Source: Dictyobacter arantiisoli (GTDB lineage Bacteria > Chloroflexota > Ktedonobacteria > Ktedonobacterales > Ktedonobacteraceae). From it: 64,000 bases of DNA. The notes beneath the pieces are model-generated. The model had not been told where the DNA came from. It was given only the letters and a program-made list of their open reading frames with translations, and ran no database searches. This document shows, in pieces, positions 52,626 to 61,507 of this stretch. The first letter of the stretch is position 1. Every line of letters begins with the position of its first letter. The stretch spans positions 79,663-143,662 of the forward strand of contig NZ_BIXY01000002.1 of assembly GCF_008326305.1 (NCBI RefSeq), read 5' to 3'. The position numbers were made by a program, and so were the translations under genes.

Positions 52626-55600
52626 GTGAGTAGAATGCCTTGTCCACGGTGTGCTACACCGTTGCCAATTGAGAAAGCGCTATATTGTGCCTGTTGTGGC
52701 TGGTCTCTGGCGGCTTCGAGCTCAGAAACCAGCCATGTTCAGGATGATGCTACTCATTCTCAATCCTCTACTGTCCCTGAAGGACAATCTGTGCCTATCG
52801 ATAATGCAACTATTTCTCAGCCTCGTCCCGAAGATGAGCTTGAGCCGATTGCTGTGGTTGCCACTACTGACGTGCAGCAAGATCCTTTACCTGCCTATGC
52901 TTCTGCCACTATGCATTCAGCTTCCACCTATCTTTCGCTCAGTAGACGCAAAGGTGAAATGCATCCACAACCTGCCTGGCAAAAAGTGGTTGAGACACCG
53001 CGTCGTCCATCCACAACCTATCCTCCGCGACCGCCAGTACCACTGCATGCATGGCCTGTACTGCGGCATATTCCTTATGGATGGTTGCTATTTCCACGTC
53101 TACTGTCGCGTCCACGCTCTTTTTTCTGGCTGAGCTTGCTGGTCCTGCTCTTTCTGATGGCTGGCAGTCTGCTCAGGATCACCCAGTTTTTAGCACCATT
53201 GCCGGTTTCCGGTAAGGATAGTCCATCTATCACTGTAAGTCCGCAACCGAATGTCTCGGTTGGAGAACAGTTAACGATCCAGTTAGCTGGTTTTCAGCCA
53301 GGCGTAAAAGTCGGCCTATTTCTGGATGAGCATATTCCAATTTTTGATACCCATGGACGTTCGCAATTATTTGTAAAGCAGGATGGAACGTTTATTGACA
53401 CTGTCACTGTTAGCGAATATTGGGGAGTGGGAACCCATAAGATCAGCGTAGAAGATGCTGATCGACATCAATCTTATGGAACCTCAATCCTCGTTATGGC
53501 TAATCTCGGTTCCATATTACCTGCTCATTTTCATCTGAAGGTGGCAAATGAGTTAGATCCTGATACACTCAATCTGGGAGCAGGCGATCAAGCCACAAAT
53601 TCGATCAGGTCTATCCACTTAACCAATAGTGGCATGGGATTGATATCCTGGCAGGCGAACGCCCAGGCATCATGGTTATTGATAAGCCCACAGAGTGGTA
53701 ATGTTATCGGTGATGCTCCCGCTGAGGTGAAGATCGCGGTTGACCGTGCTAATCTGGAACCCGGCCACTATACTTCTGATATCACCTTTGCTTCTTCAGC
53801 GGGAAATCGCACTCTGCATGTGACTATGCAAGTATTAACCCTGGCCTTTGGACTGAGACCAGTCTTGCAACTAACACCAGCTCTGCTCTCCTTTACCGGA
53901 GTGGATGGCGATGTACATCTGGCCCCACAGGTCATTACAGTAAGTAATCCAGGTGAACTTCCTCTGAACTGGCAGGGCAGCGTATCAAATCCCTCCTGGT
54001 TGGTGCTCTCTTCCCTGAAAGGACATCTGGACGCGGGTGGCAGTGCTACAACGCAGGTAGAAGTGAACAGTGGCGCACTCCTGCCGGGAAGCTATAATGC
54101 GGAGATAAACTTTACAGGGGTTGGTTCTGCGCCGATTAATGCTCAAACGATATATGTAAATATAACGATAAAAGCCGGTTGTAGCCTCAATCTTTCTACG
54201 AATGTATTAAGCTTTATTGATGTAGCGCATCAGGCCGCTCCAGCCGCCCAGGCCTTGACTGTAAACCAGACGCCAGGCTGCTCAGTTCCATTAGGTTGGA
54301 AGGCGTTGAGTAACACGTCCTGGTTGACGATTGATCAGTCCAGTGGTACCACACCCTCTTCCGTAAAGGTGGAAGTGGTACCGGCAGGTTTACCGGCGGC
54401 CCCACAAACTCTCAACGGCTCGATAACCTTTAGTTATGGGCAAAGCACACAGGTTCTCTTAGTCAATCTCACGCTCTCATCGGTGGGGCCACTACTGACT
54501 GTGGGCACCTCTACCCTCTCTTTTAGTACCACGCCCGGTATCAATAGTGCTGTGACGCAAGCCTTACCGCTCACTAATACAGGAGATAGTGCTATTGCAT
54601 GGATGGCCTCCACACAGGCTTCTGGTGGAAACTGGCTTTCCCTCAAAACCTCCTCTGGCAATCTTGCTGCCCGTCAGTCAACCACCTTGCAGGTATCTGC
54701 CATGGACCTGTCAACGCTAACTACTATAACGAGCTATGCCGGATTGGTAAAGATCGATGGGCGCTCTGCGCAAGGAAAAACAGTAGAATTATTGATCCCG
54801 GTCCAGCTAACGGTGAATGCTGCCTGTACACTCCAGGTTTCGCCTGACACGATAACCTTCAGCAGTTACCAGGGACAGTCAGGACAACCAGACACGGTAC
54901 ACACTGTCGTTATGAAGGCCGAAGGAGCCTGTAAACATAACCTGCAATGGACCGTTACCACTACTACAACTTCTGGTGGAAACTGGTTAAGTGCAATACC
55001 GCGTAGTGGGAATCTGGCTCCCAATAAATCCACCGCTACACGTGTAGGCGTGGATTTATCTGGTCTGACACCCAATATATATCGAGGACAGGTACAAATT
55101 ATCGCCAGAGATAGCAGCAATCCCCATCAGATTATCGCCAGGAAGACGCTGGATGTCTTCTTAAATATGCAGCCGCCATGTACCTTACTGGTACCATCCC
55201 AACTGGCACTTAATTTTACACCGGCTACGACTTCCTCAATCCAAACGTTTACCGTAGGCATAACCGGAAATTGTGGCAGTGGAGGCGTCAAAGTCGTTGC
55301 CACCGCAGCCTCAACCAATAAGTGGTTTAGCGTCTCTGATCCTGTCGTGATCAGTCGCGGTGGTACCGCGACTTTTAGCGTCACCGCACAAAAAGCAGGC
55401 TTAACACAGGCTACTGGCTCAATCTCATTGACCGCACTCGAGGCTGGTATTGCCATTGTGGGTAGTCCTCAGCAAGTGATGGTAAATTTTACTCCTCCGC
55501 CTCCACCGAGCTTTACTATAACCGTTTCATCAGCCGTGATCAATGCTGACAATGGGAAACTTTTGCGCTCACTAACCATCGCTAATACTGGTAGTAATGC

Positions 55601-55958
55601 CCTGACCTGGAGCGCGGCTCTGTTGGGACAGCAAAGCTTTGTCGCCCTACCTGTGTCATCCAATACCCTGGCGGCTGGTGCTTCAGCCACTATCGGTTTA
55701 CTGGTTGATCCAACAGGTCTGGCGGCTGGAACATATGCTGTGCATGTCGCTATTACAGCCACGGATAGCCAGACTGGTATGACGACGGGTCCAATTGATG
55801 TGTTTGTCCCAATCAACATCAATGATACAGCCACACCATCGGCTACCTCCGCCCCTACCGAGGCCCCATCTATTATCCCTCCGCTCGTTCCAACCAACCT
55901 GGTCGCCGTCCCCTCGGCTGCTGTTATCCAATCTGTCACCCGGGCAGCCACTCCCTGA
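52626..55958 (+). CDS. Zinc-ribbon, membrane-anchored protein with BACON-like Ig repeats
   Basis: The GTG start (AGGGGG 9 nt upstream) opens a CPRC...CACC zinc ribbon (Cys6/9/21/24). A disordered Pro/Ser/Thr linker leads to one helix at about 166-185, and about 900 residues lie outside. These begin with an Ig-like strand set ('VSVGEQLTIQLAGFQPGVKV') and then at least six repeats of about 100-120 residues with 'LTNSGMGLISWQANAQASWL', 'SGNLAARQSTTLQV' and 'NWLSLKTSSGN' patterns typical of BACON-like domains. The end is Thr/Pro-rich. BACON-type repeats often bind glycans or form spacers. It is divergent from the sensor kinase, which may share the outside stimulus or phosphorylate the linker. Confidence 0.82.
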   Translation: MSRMPCPRCATPLPIEKALYCACCGWSLAASSSETSHVQDDATHSQSSTVPEGQSVPIDNATISQPRPEDELEPIAVVATTDVQQDPLPAYASATMHSASTYLSLSRRKGEMHPQPAWQKVVETPRRPSTTYPPRPPVPLHAWPVLRHIPYGWLLFPRLLSRPRSFFWLSLLVLLFLMAGSLLRITQFLAPLPVSGKDSPSITVSPQPNVSVGEQLTIQLAGFQPGVKVGLFLDEHIPIFDTHGRSQLFVKQDGTFIDTVTVSEYWGVGTHKISVEDADRHQSYGTSILVMANLGSILPAHFHLKVANELDPDTLNLGAGDQATNSIRSIHLTNSGMGLISWQANAQASWLLISPQSGNVIGDAPAEVKIAVDRANLEPGHYTSDITFASSAGNRTLHVTMQVLTLAFGLRPVLQLTPALLSFTGVDGDVHLAPQVITVSNPGELPLNWQGSVSNPSWLVLSSLKGHLDAGGSATTQVEVNSGALLPGSYNAEINFTGVGSAPINAQTIYVNITIKAGCSLNLSTNVLSFIDVAHQAAPAAQALTVNQTPGCSVPLGWKALSNTSWLTIDQSSGTTPSSVKVEVVPAGLPAAPQTLNGSITFSYGQSTQVLLVNLTLSSVGPLLTVGTSTLSFSTTPGINSAVTQALPLTNTGDSAIAWMASTQASGGNWLSLKTSSGNLAARQSTTLQVSAMDLSTLTTITSYAGLVKIDGRSAQGKTVELLIPVQLTVNAACTLQVSPDTITFSSYQGQSGQPDTVHTVVMKAEGACKHNLQWTVTTTTTSGGNWLSAIPRSGNLAPNKSTATRVGVDLSGLTPNIYRGQVQIIARDSSNPHQIIARKTLDVFLNMQPPCTLLVPSQLALNFTPATTSSIQTFTVGITGNCGSGGVKVVATAASTNKWFSVSDPVVISRGGTATFSVTAQKAGLTQATGSISLTALEAGIAIVGSPQQVMVNFTPPPPPSFTITVSSAVINADNGKLLRSLTIANTGSNALTWSAALLGQQSFVALPVSSNTLAAGASATIGLLVDPTGLAAGTYAVHVAITATDSQTGMTTGPIDVFVPININDTATPSATSAPTEAPSIIPPLVPTNLVAVPSAAVIQSVTRAATP

Positions 55959-56020
55959 CCTATGGAATAGGTCTATCACGTAAGAGAATAGCAGTTCGCA
56001 TAAGATAGATAATCATGTAA

Positions 56021-56908
56021 TTAGTATCTGCTTGCGTAACCGGGGCGACCTGCGAGTGCTTTCGCTTTAGCAATCTCTCCGCTATCGTGAAGCCAATCTT
56101 CTTTCTGCTGCTCATCCAATTTAATCGGCGTCTCCATCAGCACTGCGACATGTTGCACACGGGGATCTTGCAGAAGCGTTTGGAGCCCCTCTGTACCGAT
56201 AATTCCTTCGCCGAGCCGTGCATGGACATCGCGATGACTTCCCAGTGCCTTTTCGGTGTCATTGAGATGAATGACCTGGAGACGCTCTAATCCAAACGTC
56301 GCATCACAGGCATGTAAAACCTCCAGGGTTGCGCTGGAGCTAGAGATATCATGTCCCGCTCCCCAGAGATGGGCTGTATCCAGACAGATGCCCAGACGCT
56401 GCTGATACTGTGGTAACTGTGCAAGGACTTTGCCCAGATGATCGAAGCTATGTCCAAGCGCATTGCCTGCTCCGACATCATTCTCAAGCAAGAGCATTAC
56501 TTCTTCTGGTGTAGCGGGCAGGATACGTTCAATAGCTTGCACAATCCGAGCGAGACCGCTCTCCACGCCTGCGCCACGGTGGCTACCGGTATGAAAGACC
56601 ACATAGCGTGCTCCCAACAATCCACCCCGCTGTAAAGTCCATGTTAGCAGAGTAATTGACTTCTCCCAGATAACCTCATCCGTGGTACCCAGATTAATCA
56701 GATAGGGGGCATGGATAACCACAGGATCAAGCTGGTAGGTTTCTACAGCCGCGGCAAAGGAGGCATAGAGGGCCGCATTATCGGCTGGCGGTCGCCAACC
56801 TGTGGGATTACTCGCAAAGATTTGGATGGCTTCACAGCCAATCTCTCTGGCTGTTTGAGCAGCCTTCACCAATTTAGAATTCGTAGGCATATGGCGGCCG
56901 ATGCGCAT
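56021..56908 (-). CDS. nfo: Deoxyribonuclease IV (AP endonuclease, EndoIV family)
   Basis: A 295-residue TIM barrel that cuts abasic sites with three metal ions. Nine ligands are readable: His66, His106, Glu142, Asp177, His180, His214, Asp227, His229 and Glu259, in 'VIHAPY', 'VVFHTGSH', 'LLLENDVG', 'CLDTAHLWGAG', 'VIHLND', 'SHRDVHARLGEG' and 'LMETP'. The ATG at 56908 follows GAGAAGG; the open frame reaches 57016 but the extra codons lie in an R2 repeat and are not homologous. It is probably monocistronic. Confidence 0.95.
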   Translation of the reverse strand: MRIGRHMPTNSKLVKAAQTAREIGCEAIQIFASNPTGWRPPADNAALYASFAAAVETYQLDPVVIHAPYLINLGTTDEVIWEKSITLLTWTLQRGGLLGARYVVFHTGSHRGAGVESGLARIVQAIERILPATPEEVMLLLENDVGAGNALGHSFDHLGKVLAQLPQYQQRLGICLDTAHLWGAGHDISSSSATLEVLHACDATFGLERLQVIHLNDTEKALGSHRDVHARLGEGIIGTEGLQTLLQDPRVQHVAVLMETPIKLDEQQKEDWLHDSGEIAKAKALAGRPGYASRY

Positions 56909-56927
56909 TACTAATTTAAACCTTCTC

Positions 56928-56985
56928 TCAAGCGGGATTGCAAAGGGCTGCCAGCCCTTTGCCGGAGTTTGGGATTTTTTGTGTC
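56928..56985 (+). repeat. R2 palindromic repeat, single unit
   Basis: TCAAGCGGGATTG then the hairpin CAAAGGGC-TGCCA-GCCCTTTG, CCGGAGTTTGGG and a T-run. It matches the start of the unit at 30751 almost base for base. It lies in the leader of the nfo gene and, read on the plus strand, could act as a terminator. Confidence 0.75.
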
Positions 56986-57096
56986 GAAAAACTTTATTTC
57001 TTCCTATTTGCCACAAAAGGATGTCAGGAGTAGAAATCTCTCATAAATTAGTATCCATACATCATGTATTACTCATGCATTGACAGGCTGGGAGGA

Positions 57097-57687
57097 TTAT
57101 TTCAACCAGAATTGCTGATCTTCTTTTGACATTGCACTGCGAGCAATAGCTTCGCTGAAGCTTTGTTTTTGTGGTCCCTGCTCTGCATTGCTGGCCGCTT
57201 CGCGTGTCTGGCGACGGTTCATGCTGATTGCAGGCTGACTACCATTCAGCAGGGTACCAAACTGTTCGGCGCTGACATGGAAGAACTGTGATAGACGCTC
57301 AAGTTGGAGTCGGCTCAGGCTGACCAGTTCAATGGCTCCATTTTCAAACTTATTCCAGACATCCACGCTGAGGCGCAAGCCCTGTGCGGTATCCATCTTG
57401 CTTAACTTGAGACTTTTGCGTAGCTCGGATAAGGTCGCAAAAGAGCTCTGTGGCTTAAAGACCTGCTTTAGAGCACTCTCCAGGGCACGCTGCGTCACTG
57501 GTAGCAGTTCTGCATGCTGATCTACTTCCTCGGCTCCTCCGATAGCCTGGTAGCCAGCAATAAACTCGATCAGTTCATCCTGGTGGGCTGGATGATCCTG
57601 AATCAAACGTAATTGAGTCTCTCTGTCACCCGCTTCTTTGGCAGCTATCCATGCCATTTTCAGTTGTCGTAGTTCGGGAGTGTTCAT
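57097..57687 (-). CDS. HTH protein encoded with the sigma factor
   Basis: A 196-residue soluble protein. Residues 1-60 are helical and polar; residues 84-125 form an XRE-like helix-turn-helix ('LSELRKSLKLSKMDTAQGL', 'VDVWNKFENGAIEL'), and the C-terminus is Gln/Ser-rich. AAGGAG precedes the ATG. It starts 76 bp after the sigma-factor stop on the same strand, so co-expression is likely. It has no zinc anti-sigma motif (HxxxCxxC). A role as partner or modulator of the sigma factor is an inference from position. Confidence 0.7.
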   Translation of the reverse strand: MNTPELRQLKMAWIAAKEAGDRETQLRLIQDHPAHQDELIEFIAGYQAIGGAEEVDQHAELLPVTQRALESALKQVFKPQSSFATLSELRKSLKLSKMDTAQGLRLSVDVWNKFENGAIELVSLSRLQLERLSQFFHVSAEQFGTLLNGSQPAISMNRRQTREAASNAEQGPQKQSFSEAIARSAMSKEDQQFWLK

Positions 57688-57763
57688 TCGAGTACTCCTT
57701 TCTGTTTCCTTTTGTGGTTATTGTGATAATTAAGCTTTATGATGGCTCGTCTTGAAATTCCGC

Positions 57764-58513
57764 CTAGGTATTTTGTTGAAACGCTGGTTGATAATGATTA
57801 TGTTGTTCCCTCATCACACATTCGCGCAGATAACCGCGAGCTCGTTCATAGCGCAGGCGTACCGTACGTTCAGTCTTCTTACAGGTCGCAGCAATATCAT
57901 CCCATTTCAAGCCTTCAATTGCGCGTAACACCATGATCTTGCGATCAAGAGGATCACGCAAATAGGTCAAAATGCGTTGACTCTCAGCCTCGGCGTGCAG
58001 CGTCTCGTATTGATCTTCCGGGTCCGCCACATCTGATGCCGGTTGGCTCTCATCATCGGCGGCGGCTGGTCGGATCGTCTCTACCAGTGAGCGTGGCACA
58101 TGTTGTGGGCGTCCCGCTGGACGGCCTTCGGCATCGCGTCGATAGCCCAGGCCCTCTTGCCGTAAGACCCGGTTAAATTCATCGGCGCACAGACAACGCA
58201 AATAATGGATAAAGTTCTGAGTAATAAATATTTCATTGGGATCTTGCGCCTCGCGTAGCAAATGCTCACTCATGTTCGCGATTGCTTCTTCTCGCCATTC
58301 AGGACGATGGCTTAAACCCTGTGTATGCCGTTGAAAGGCTGGTGCACAACGCCGTAACAACACTTCACAGAGATAACGAACACCAGCGCTATTGCCTATA
58401 GTACCTTGTGCGCGAATAGTGCTAACAAGCTCAATTTCACTAATCTCATAGCGTCCCTCTGCTGTCCGACGGTGTAAGCGCTCGTGAAGCGCGGGATCAC
58501 TCAAGTCGATCAT
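57764..58513 (-). CDS. Sigma-70 family RNA polymerase sigma factor
   Basis: A 249-residue alternative sigma factor. The region-4 helix-turn-helix is clear at 190-230 ('DRKIMVLRAIEGLKWDDIAATCKKTERTVRLRYERAR'; recognition helix 'KKTERTVRLRYER'). Region 2 lies around residues 78-125 ('NEIFITQNFIHYLRCLCADEFN') and is divergent. An acidic linker (150-175) joins them. It directs RNA polymerase to a specific promoter set, not identifiable here. It begins a two-gene minus-strand unit with the HTH gene and is divergent from the TPR gene. Confidence 0.85.
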   Translation of the reverse strand: MIDLSDPALHERLHRRTAEGRYEISEIELVSTIRAQGTIGNSAGVRYLCEVLLRRCAPAFQRHTQGLSHRPEWREEAIANMSEHLLREAQDPNEIFITQNFIHYLRCLCADEFNRVLRQEGLGYRRDAEGRPAGRPQHVPRSLVETIRPAAADDESQPASDVADPEDQYETLHAEAESQRILTYLRDPLDRKIMVLRAIEGLKWDDIAATCKKTERTVRLRYERARGYLRECVMREQHNHYQPAFQQNT

Positions 58514-58686
58514 TCAGTCCCCCCAAAGTAGTACTACGGTGGTTCGCTTACGTTTCTATTCTTTTGCCATAAAAAAAAGCGGCAATTTTTTGTTTGTCTG
58601 TTGGTTGGTTCTTGCTACGCCCTTAGCATAGCAGAAATCGAGGTGAGTGGAAAGGATGTCTGATAGCAGGACAGAACAATGGATAT

Positions 58687-58716
58687 TTGACAATTTAAGT
58701 TCAATAAACTTAAAAT
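58687..58716 (+). promoter_or_regulatory. Promoter of the TPR protein gene
   Basis: TTGACA (58687-58692), 18 bp and TAAAAT (58711-58716), 44 bp before the ATG. It lies in the region shared with the divergent sigma-factor gene. Confidence 0.65.
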
Positions 58717-58760
58717 GCTCTATAGTGATGAGATGCAATCTGAATGTGCCGAGGTAACGC

Positions 58761-59825
58761 ATGAATATAACGTCTTTTATAAATACTATCGTGTATATAC
58801 TTTGCTCTGTTTCTATACTTATTTTTATGGGGCAGGGAATAGGCTATTGCCTGATTCGTTATTTGAAAAAATATCAATGGGCTGCCAGCTACTATACGTT
58901 ACTATTGAAAATGGCTCCTGCCAGCTCGACGATGTATATCAATCGAAGCTGGGCCTGGCTGGGTGCCCGCAAATTTGAGCTTGCCATCAAAGATTGCAAT
59001 CAGGCGCTGGCACTGAATGGAAATATGTCGATGTCCTATGTGAACCGTTCAGCTGCTCTGCTTGGTTTAAAGAGATATCACGAGGCGTTACAGGACGCCA
59101 ACTATGCCATCCTTTTAAAAGGGAAGGGTGTGGCTTATTATAATCGGGGTATGGCTTTAATGCATCTGGGCGAGTTTGAGCGCGCCCTGCTGGACTTCGA
59201 TCGGGCTATTAAGCAGCGGCCCAACCTGTTGGATCAATATTATGTACGGGCCGCCTGCTCTACCAAATTAAAATACTATCAGGCAGCGATTGAGGACTAT
59301 ACCAGGCTGATTAAGTTTGATCCCAGGGCCTGGAATGCTTACCATAATCGCGGCATTGCCTATCTCTCCCTCAATAATATCGAGCAAGGACTGGCCGATC
59401 TGGTCGCATGTTGCCAGGGTGATCCCAAGAACATTGATCATCTTCTGGTACTTGAGTGGTATCAATTTTGTATCGATCCTCAGGTGACTGCCGAGAGAAT
59501 CGAATACTTTGAACATTTAGCGTTACTTGTGTCAGAAAAAGTGCCCGGTTTTCATCTCCACGCCGGCATCCTTTATTTGCTGCAGGGACAGTATGAGGCG
59601 GCTTTAAATAAGTTTGAACTTTATATTGATCAGGGACAATTTTTTAGCGAATCCGGTTATTTCTGGTCAGGCATGGCCTGTGCCGCATCAGGCCGCTATC
59701 CAGAGGCACACAGGATGATTGATCATGCCTTACAACAAGGCTTACCTCCATTCTTTCTTAATGCGCTCGCTCTCCTGAATAATGAGAAGCATACCGCTTT
59801 CATTGCGCAGTATCGCCTAAAATAA
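58761..59825 (+). CDS. Membrane-anchored TPR-repeat protein
   Basis: A 354-residue protein with one N-terminal helix ('FINTIVYILCSVSILIFMGQ', about residues 5-30), then seven or so TPR-like 34-residue repeats ('AYYNRGMALMHLGEFERALLDFDRAIKQRP', 'AYHNRGIAYLSLNNIEQGL'). No enzyme motif is present. TPR arrays hold protein partners, so it is likely a cytoplasmic scaffold tethered to the membrane. GAGG precedes the ATG. It lies divergent from the sigma factor, but a functional link is unproven. Confidence 0.85.
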   Translation: MNITSFINTIVYILCSVSILIFMGQGIGYCLIRYLKKYQWAASYYTLLLKMAPASSTMYINRSWAWLGARKFELAIKDCNQALALNGNMSMSYVNRSAALLGLKRYHEALQDANYAILLKGKGVAYYNRGMALMHLGEFERALLDFDRAIKQRPNLLDQYYVRAACSTKLKYYQAAIEDYTRLIKFDPRAWNAYHNRGIAYLSLNNIEQGLADLVACCQGDPKNIDHLLVLEWYQFCIDPQVTAERIEYFEHLALLVSEKVPGFHLHAGILYLLQGQYEAALNKFELYIDQGQFFSESGYFWSGMACAASGRYPEAHRMIDHALQQGLPPFFLNALALLNNEKHTAFIAQYRLK

Positions 59826-59867
59826 ATCCTGCCATTTTGTGGGGACTGTGTCTGGAGTTGCATTCTG

Positions 59868-60124
59868 ACAAAGTGTCTGGCTTTTATGGCCTTCATACAT
59901 GAGTTTTCGCACACGAAGTGCTCAAACAAATTTTATTATGTGGTGTGGGAAAATGTATATCGCGCATTTTTGCACTATATAATAAAAAATGTGTAGATGT
60001 ATAAAAAATTAGTGTATGATGCAAAAAGATTTTTGAAGCTTTTTGCATCATACACTAAAAAGGGTGCAGGCGCGTGAGCGCCTGCCTGTAAACGAGTAAC
60101 AAGTTCCCGCTGGTATTGGGGAGC
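59868..60124. repeat. MITE-like element, copy C, with perfect 20-bp palindrome
   Basis: It starts ACAAAGTGTCTGG (59868), matching the end of copy A, and carries GAGTTTTCGCAC, GTGCTCAAACA, AAAGGGTGCAGGCGCG and GTTCCCGCTGG in the same order as copy A reversed. A perfect 20-bp palindrome with a 10-base loop (60009-60028 with 60039-60058) holds GTGTATGATGCAAAAAG. The right terminal repeat has diverged. It fills the gap between the TPR gene and prs, which are convergent. Confidence 0.7.
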
Positions 60125-60144
60125 TTACAACAGCAAATACTTCT

Positions 60145-61089
60145 TTAGATGGTATCGAAGAGGCTGCTGACGGATTCTCCGTTGTGGTTGCGGCGAATGG
60201 TTTCGGCAATCAGGGGTCCGAGTGAGAGCACTTTCATATTGGGTAAGCGTTTCTCTTCGGGAATTGGCACGGTGTTGGTGGTGACAATCGCTTCAATATC
60301 CGGCTGTGCGCGCAGGCGTTCGATGGCTTTGCCTGTAAAGAGACCATGGGTGCAGGCAACGAAGATGCGGCCTACTCCACGTTCGCGGACGTGCTGTAAG
60401 ATTTCGACAATCGTACCGCCATTGGCAATTTCGTCATCGATGATGATGACATCCTTGCCGGAGACATCTCCTACAATGCTGTCGATAATGACTTTGTCGT
60501 CGCTGATACGTTTCTTGCTACCGGCGGCAACTGGCATATTGAGCATACGTGAGAAGGTAGTAGCTGATTTGGCGTTGCCCAGGTCGGGTGATACGACAAT
60601 TCCGTTCGTGAGATTATAACTGCGGAAATATTTTGCCAGCACATTCAAAGCATTCAGGTGATCGGTTGGGACGCTGAAAAATCCATGTACTTGAGGAGCA
60701 TGGAGGGCAACGGTGATAATGCGATTAGCCCCTGCGGTTTGCAAGAGATCGGCGACCAGTCGGCCCGCAATAGAAATACGTGGCGCATCCTTTTTGTCTG
60801 AGCGAGCATAAGCATAGTAGGGTATGACTGCGGTCAGGCGTGCTGCCGAGGCACCGCGTGCTGCGTCCAGCATAAATAATAATTCCATCAGGTTTTCCTG
60901 GACGGGGGTCACCAGAGGTTGTACGAGATAGACATCACTCTCACGGCAGTTTTCATTCATTTGAACATACAGGCAGTCGTTGCTGAAGTGCTGAATGTGG
61001 TTGGGTGAGAGTTGCAAGCCCAGATACGCACTGATTTCCCGGGCTAACTCTTGATGAGCGCTACCGCTGAAAATAGTAATGTCGCGCAT
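60145..61089 (-). CDS. prs: Ribose-phosphate pyrophosphokinase
   Basis: A 314-residue PRPP synthase that makes PRPP from ribose 5-phosphate and ATP for nucleotide, His and Trp synthesis. Diagnostic motifs are present: 'IPYYAYARSDKKDAPR' (flexible loop and ATP site), 'VVSPDLGNAKSATTFS' and the PRPP loop 'VIIIDDEIANGGT'. The N-terminal 'IFSGSAHQELAREI' is standard. The start follows AAGGATAAATCT. Copy C of the MITE lies immediately downstream. Confidence 0.95.
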   Translation of the reverse strand: MRDITIFSGSAHQELAREISAYLGLQLSPNHIQHFSNDCLYVQMNENCRESDVYLVQPLVTPVQENLMELLFMLDAARGASAARLTAVIPYYAYARSDKKDAPRISIAGRLVADLLQTAGANRIITVALHAPQVHGFFSVPTDHLNALNVLAKYFRSYNLTNGIVVSPDLGNAKSATTFSRMLNMPVAAGSKKRISDDKVIIDSIVGDVSGKDVIIIDDEIANGGTIVEILQHVRERGVGRIFVACTHGLFTGKAIERLRAQPDIEAIVTTNTVPIPEEKRLPNMKVLSLGPLIAETIRRNHNGESVSSLFDTI

Positions 61090-61181
61090 AGATTTATCCT
61101 TATATTCCTACTTTGTTGTGCTATGAGACAAGAGGGCACAAAGTATGAAAGAAAAGAGCATGAAAATGCTTTTCTTTCTCG

Positions 61182-61225
61182 ATTATAGTTGCGAATTCAC
61201 ATTTGCTATTGTGACACCTGTGTCA
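61182..61225 (-). promoter_or_regulatory. Candidate prs promoter with palindrome
   Basis: TATAAT on the minus strand (61182-61187) lies 93 bp before prs. Upstream of it is the palindrome TGACAC-CT-GTGTCA (61212-61225). The -35 region is unclear. The palindrome could be an operator. Confidence 0.4.
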
Positions 61226-61265
61226 ATCTAGCGTCAAGAAGAGTTAACTTAAAGTCCTCTTTCTA

Positions 61266-61461
61266 AGTGCCGCCTGCGGCGGCGGGAGGGGGATTTTTTC
61301 GGGGACACCCCGAACCCCGGCAAAGGGCTGGCCGCCCTTTGCAATCCTACAGAAAGATCTGCAGCGGGTGGCAAAGAGTTCGTAGTCCTTTGCAATCCTA
61401 CAGAAAGATCTGCAGCGGGTGGCAAAGAGTTCGTAGCCCTTTGCAATCCTACAGAAAGATC
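61266..61461 (-). repeat. R2 repeat plus 51-bp tandem repeats
   Basis: Reversed R2 modules occupy 61266-61345: CCGCC hairpin, GGGGACACCCC palindrome, CCCCGGCAAAGGGC. A 51-bp unit GCCCTTTGCAATCCTACAG... then repeats at 61334-61384 and 61385-61435 with a half copy to 61461. A degenerate further end (GCAATCCTGCTT) stands at 61490-61502. No gene is supported; the gap lies between prs and queA. Confidence 0.7.
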
Positions 61462-61507
61462 TTTCGAGGCGGCGAACTTTTTGCCGCTTCGCAATCCTGC
61501 TTCAAAT

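Noticed and set aside
56909..57016. N-terminal extension of DNase IV
   Set aside because: The extra codons fall in an R2 repeat and do not match the family; the ATG at 56908 gives the normal N-terminus.
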